Origin: SAR324 cluster bacterium
GTDB taxonomy: Bacteria > SAR324 > NAC60-12
Length of the DNA: 36,515 nt
Assembly: GCA_015231885.1 (NCBI GenBank)
Contig: JADGAT010000007.1
Coordinates: forward strand, 1-36,515
Reading direction: 5' to 3'
A program made the translations under genes and the position numbers. Position 1 is the first letter of the stretch. Every line of letters starts with the position of its first letter. Shown here piece by piece: positions 33,065-36,515 of the stretch. Below the pieces are notes generated by a model. That model did not search any database. It was given only the letters and a program-made list of their open reading frames with translations, and had not been told where the DNA came from.

Positions 33065-33734
33065 TCGAATAAACAACGGAATCCGGATTTTTTTTCAAAT
33101 TTTCATACCGCAAACGATGCCAGCGAATTCGGAATCTTTTGGTAAACTCATCTAATATGGCATCTGCTGCTTCATTCACCAAAGCAGCAAAAGCGTTTGC
33201 TTCTATGTCATCATTATCCAAATCTTGGGAGATTCGACCTCTCCATAACAATGTTCCTGTATGTGCTTCGACTAAATAAAATTTAAGTAAATATGATGTT
33301 CCTGACTCACAGTCAGAACACGGGTATTGTTCCAATTGAACAATAAAAATTTGTTCAGCCTCTAATGCTTCTCCAAGACGTGACGAAATATCTTTATCAG
33401 GGACTCCGGTTAGGGTAAAAGTTGAGACATACTGTCTGGTCTCTGCATGGAGTTGAGGATTTTTCTGGAAAAAAAGTTGGCTTTGGCTGATCGGAATGAA
33501 TTTTGAAAAACTTTGAAATGTTTCCAAGCGACGTTCCACTTTTTTTGTGATGATGTCGATTAATTGAGAATTGCTGGCAGAAAAAGATATTGGCTTTGCT
33601 GACAATAAAATCACACTTTTTTTAAGATAAGGAACGGTGTCTGGTGTGGTATAGATAGACGTATCTGTGCATCCCATCATTGGGAAGATGAGGATTAATA
33701 GATAAGAGTAAAATGATTGATATTTATTTTTCAC
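33030..33734 (-). CDS. Putative lipoprotein
   Basis: This 234-residue protein starts at a GTG and has a lipoprotein signal: a basic start, a hydrophobic stretch, then IFPMMGCTDT with the lipidated cysteine at about residue 22. The body mixes strands and helices. The segment IFIVQLEQYPCSDC through LVEAHTGTLLWRGRI resembles outer-membrane assembly or LpoB/CsgG-like lipoproteins, in which a sensed signal is summarised as tagged 'lvda.tG.v.W'. I would not assign a function. Its 3' end overlaps the convergent SGNH hydrolase gene by 35 bp. Family membership is weakly supported. Confidence 0.8.
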   Translation of the reverse strand: MKNKYQSFYSYLLILIFPMMGCTDTSIYTTPDTVPYLKKSVILLSAKPISFSASNSQLIDIITKKVERRLETFQSFSKFIPISQSQLFFQKNPQLHAETRQYVSTFTLTGVPDKDISSRLGEALEAEQIFIVQLEQYPCSDCESGTSYLLKFYLVEAHTGTLLWRGRISQDLDNDDIEANAFAALVNEAADAILDEFTKRFRIRWHRLRYENLKKNPDSVVYSINSQTDPSNLQ

Positions 33735-33914
33735 GTTGATTATTCTCTACTGAAATGAAAAATTACAAATTTGATGTGGTTGACAATAATATTTCATCTA
33801 TTCGCATCATCTTATGATTTGCTATACAAATGAAAGATAAGCTAACATATTTCTCAGATAAATTCTATCTTTCCCCATTTTGATTTTGCTGGTTGGTATT
33901 GAAAATTTTTTATT

Positions 33915-34709
33915 ATGGTAGAGTTCAAAAAAGTAGGTCTTTTCATTGACACTCGTTTCCGAGAGTCTCTTGTCGATCATCTTGAAATTTGGTTTGCCTC
34001 TCAAAAGATTGATGCGGTCTTTCTTGATTGGGATTCTCCAAAACATGATGAAGTGGATCTTATTATTGTGTGGGGAGGAGATGGTACCGTACTGTACGTG
34101 CTTGGCAGATTCCCCGGTTGCCCTGTCCTGGCAATCAATTACGGAACAGTCGGTTTTTTGACGGCTGGCAATAAAGAGGAGATGGATATTGTGCTGCAGG
34201 GGTTGTTAGAAAGAAATTATATTATCAGTGAACGATCCGTACTCGAATGCAATTATCCCGGTGGAAGTATTCATGCTGTTAATGAGGTAGTGATCAAGGG
34301 ATCGACGGGCTTGGTTTCTGTGGATTGTTTTGTCAACGATACTCATGTTCGGCATATTCGGGGAGACGGTGTTATTGTCGGTACTCCAACAGGAAGTACG
34401 GCCTATTTACTTTCTGCAGGATCTCCTATTGTAATGCCTGAGGTCCGCTGTATGATTTTAGGAGGCCTGAATGAGTATAATTTTACCTCACGCCACTTAG
34501 TTCTCAATTATGATTCTCGAATTCGATTGGTCATCACTCCTGTCACCAGACAGCAAAATATCTATTTGTCAACTGATGGAAAAGAGAGAATTCCCCTTTC
34601 TGTCAATGATGAAATATTTATTTGTGAGTCCCAAAGGCGTGCAAAATTAATATTTTTGGACAATCATTATTTTTTTAATAATTTGGCTTCGCGATTATCA
34701 TGGACATAG
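33915..34709 (+). CDS. nadK: NAD kinase (divergent)
   Basis: This 264-residue protein belongs to the NAD kinase fold (PpnK), which makes NADP from NAD and ATP. It has the diagnostic GGDGT (54-58, in IIVWGGDGTVLYVLGRF), then NYGTVGFLT, CNAVNEVV-like LHAVNEVVIKG spacing, and VIVGTPTGSTAYLLSAGSPIV. The usual later motif, TPI-PHxLxxRP, is not seen; GGLNEYNFTSRHLVLN stands in its place. Length is slightly short for the family (about 290). The start has no obvious Shine-Dalgarno. Its 3' end overlaps the convergent repeat-protein gene by 43 bp. Activity is likely, but the substrate site is atypical. Confidence 0.85.
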   Translation: MVEFKKVGLFIDTRFRESLVDHLEIWFASQKIDAVFLDWDSPKHDEVDLIIVWGGDGTVLYVLGRFPGCPVLAINYGTVGFLTAGNKEEMDIVLQGLLERNYIISERSVLECNYPGGSIHAVNEVVIKGSTGLVSVDCFVNDTHVRHIRGDGVIVGTPTGSTAYLLSAGSPIVMPEVRCMILGGLNEYNFTSRHLVLNYDSRIRLVITPVTRQQNIYLSTDGKERIPLSVNDEIFICESQRRAKLIFLDNHYFFNNLASRLSWT

Positions 34710-36515
34710 TTTGGGGGAAATGAAATCCGTGAAAAGCCTGAACTGTTTTGTAAATAAATCCAAAACCCTGCGTTTGTCGGTATTTTGGATGTCTTGGATA
34801 TAATATTGATATCACTACGCTGGTTAGCCATTGCTTCAAATCCATCTTCAACAAAATAAGCATCCCATCTATTATCCTTCCAGTTCCATATTGATCTGAT
34901 TTGAGAATTTCGATCGAGCAAGGATTGAATCATGACCTCATGTTGAGTTCCCAATAGATTCCACCCTGGTTTGAGAGCAGAGAGGTCATTGGAAACTTCA
35001 TAATTCCCTTTATCTCCAACAGTGACGATAGTATCATTTTCTGTATAAATCCATAATCCTTCACTGGATTCCAATGCAGCAGAAATGTTTGTTAGTCCAA
35101 TCTCGCGGTATGCTGTTTGTAATTCCTGATCAGGAGTATAGACTTCCCATTTTTGGGCACTTCTCTCCCAGAGCCAAACCGAATGAACAGAAGCAAATGT
35201 AGTCGAAAAATTAATAGGGCTGATAATGGTTTTAACAGGAAAGCCAATTAAGTTAATACCCGCACTTAAAGAAACATCGGCAGCTTGATTACTGATTAAG
35301 AAGATTTCACCAATCTCAATAGTTCTCGATACATTTTGGCCAATTTCGATAGTAGCATTTCCTCTTTCTAACTGGATTGCAGTGTGTGCGGCATCAAAAG
35401 GCTTTTCGATTCTCAATTGTGTTGTACTGGAAAAAGGAAAAATATACACAGAATCACTGCTGGATATTTTTCTCCCAACAAAATAGTTGCCTGTTGACGT
35501 ATTGTTTGCGATTAGCAATTTTTTGCTGCGCTGGCTGGATAAAGATGCTGGATCTAAAGGCACAAGTAAAACGACTTTTCCAGAGCCTCCTGCATCCTGT
35601 ACAATTTCTAATGTAGTCCCTGGTTCTGCATCAGGAAGGGTAAAAACACTTGACTCCGTGGAATCAGGAAATGTTACACGAATTGTGGACTCTATCGTAC
35701 CACTGGATGTGGTGACAGTCTGAGTGCTAACCGTATTACCAGCAAGAGTCTGAAAGGGTGTGGTGACCGTTTCAATTTCCCCTGTGGCATTGACATTCGT
35801 GGTGGATCCTGACGGAGTTTTGATGTCATTGACAACAAGATTGCCCGCTGCATTTTTTACTGTAGTAGAGGTTGTCACAGACCCATCGGACCCGACTTTG
35901 AACGATGTTTCTGCAATCGCATTGGTGGGGCTGTAAGGAGGAGTATAAGTTGTGGTCAATTCTCCAGATTCATTGATGACGGTTTTGGCTTGGGCAGGCA
36001 TATTAGTAGTGGTGGTCAGAACCTGTCCGGAAAGCATTTCTATTTTCATCGTGCTGGTTGCAGCACCACCTGAATCAATATTAGAAGTAATTGTGCTTTT
36101 GGTTCCATCTGATAACGTAATGGGGGGAACACTCATCACAATGTTGCCTGCTGTTGTTATTTTTGAAATCACTCCAGGAGGTGCCTGGATTTCTGTAGAG
36201 ATTTTGGTACCGTTCACATTGGTGATATTGACACTATTGATGACAGAGCCATCTGCCTGCAAAAGAGAAACCGCTTTTGTACTGAATTCTGTTATTGCAG
36301 CGGTTTGAAACTCTGTCACTTGAGAACCATCGGGGTTCACTTTAATTGTACTGCCTTTCTCAGGTACTGCAGTAAAAGAACCAGCTACTGAAACGATCGT
36401 TTCGGTACCAGAGGCAATACTATCCGCAATTGCTCTTGGGACTGTAGTTGTTGGTGGATTGGTAATAGTTGTACTCGTAGTAATTGTGGTTGTTGTTGTG
36501 GCAGAGGAACCACTG
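34667..36515 (-). CDS. Large Thr-rich repeat surface/secreted protein, 5' end outside the window
   Basis: The frame stays open to the window edge, so this is the last ~615 residues of a longer protein. An N-terminal Thr-rich stretch (SGSSATTTTTITTSTT) leads into at least four 61-residue repeats, anchored by NPDG, TAGN, ESGE and ATGE exactly 61 residues apart. A basic/hydrophobic linker (KVVLLVPLDP; SSQRSKKLLI) follows. The C-terminus has two related ~95-residue modules of the GWNLLG...IWNWKDNRWDAYF...GFWIYLQN kind (first copy INLIGF...VWLWERSAQKWEVY...GLWIYTEN). Such modules occur in exported adhesin-like proteins. The protein is probably extracellular. It overlaps nadK by 43 bp at the tail. 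Confidence 0.85.
   Translation of the reverse strand, partial: SGSSATTTTTITTSTTITNPPTTTVPRAIADSIASGTETIVSVAGSFTAVPEKGSTIKVNPDGSQVTEFQTAAITEFSTKAVSLLQADGSVINSVNITNVNGTKISTEIQAPPGVISKITTAGNIVMSVPPITLSDGTKSTITSNIDSGGAATSTMKIEMLSGQVLTTTTNMPAQAKTVINESGELTTTYTPPYSPTNAIAETSFKVGSDGSVTTSTTVKNAAGNLVVNDIKTPSGSTTNVNATGEIETVTTPFQTLAGNTVSTQTVTTSSGTIESTIRVTFPDSTESSVFTLPDAEPGTTLEIVQDAGGSGKVVLLVPLDPASLSSQRSKKLLIANNTSTGNYFVGRKISSSDSVYIFPFSSTTQLRIEKPFDAAHTAIQLERGNATIEIGQNVSRTIEIGEIFLISNQAADVSLSAGINLIGFPVKTIISPINFSTTFASVHSVWLWERSAQKWEVYTPDQELQTAYREIGLTNISAALESSEGLWIYTENDTIVTVGDKGNYEVSNDLSALKPGWNLLGTQHEVMIQSLLDRNSQIRSIWNWKDNRWDAYFVEDGFEAMANQRSDINIISKTSKIPTNAGFWIYLQNSSGFSRISFPPNYVHDNREAKLLKK

Overview
The window looks like chromosome from a Gram-negative, AT-rich bacterium, probably a proteobacterium or a relative such as a deltaproteobacterial or SAR324-type lineage. 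That placement is only inference. The support is a Tat-exported membrane-bound [NiFe] hydrogenase with a cytochrome b anchor, periplasmic binding proteins, a lipoprotein, a lytic transglycosylase and secreted repeat proteins. No rRNA or tRNA gene, CRISPR array, integrase or insertion sequence was seen.

Left part (171-7995): a minus-strand operon hyaA-hyaB-hyaC-hyaD-hypF encodes an uptake [NiFe] hydrogenase, its maturation protease and HypF. The small subunit has all six cysteines of the [4Fe-3S] proximal cluster, the hallmark of the oxygen-tolerant group 1d type. The divergent hypA-hypB pair supplies nickel delivery. hypC, hypD and hypE are not in the window.

Purine block (8002-17627): directly behind hypB, with only a few bases between genes, come xanthine dehydrogenase subunits (FeS/FAD and molybdenum), the XdhC cofactor chaperone, and an ABC importer of the BMP/nucleoside class (ATPase, two permeases). 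The matching periplasmic binding protein follows after about 330 bp that contains a long imperfect palindrome. The logic is uptake of purine nucleosides or bases and their oxidation. hypAB appears to be the head of the same transcription unit.

Middle (17629-21659): a minus-strand secreted protein joining Sel1 repeats to pentapeptide repeats, a small SLT-type lytic transglycosylase, and a plus-strand glutathione synthetase of the eukaryotic type rather than bacterial GshB.

Putative defence or DNA-processing island (21863-31094): four tightly coupled genes. These are an unrecognised 279-residue protein, two different P-loop ATPases of the BREX BrxD/DUF2791 kind, and a 1950-residue protein that fuses an Lhr-like SF2 helicase, a Cas4/TM0106-like Fe-S RecB nuclease, a degenerate RNase H-like domain and an SF1B (Dna2/Upf1-like) helicase. 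It recalls the ATPase plus helicase core of BREX type 2 and Shango, but has no recognisable methylase, phosphatase (PglZ) or TerB protein. This is the best candidate for an undescribed system here.

Right part (31155-36515): an alpha/beta hydrolase, a membrane-anchored SGNH hydrolase, a lipoprotein, a divergent NAD kinase, and the C-terminal part of a large threonine-rich surface or secreted protein with 61-residue repeats. Several convergent gene pairs overlap by their tails.

Two copies of one hairpin repeat family (1-50 and 16405-16485) share a loop and flanks. Their stems differ in sequence but stay paired, so they are a conserved structural element.
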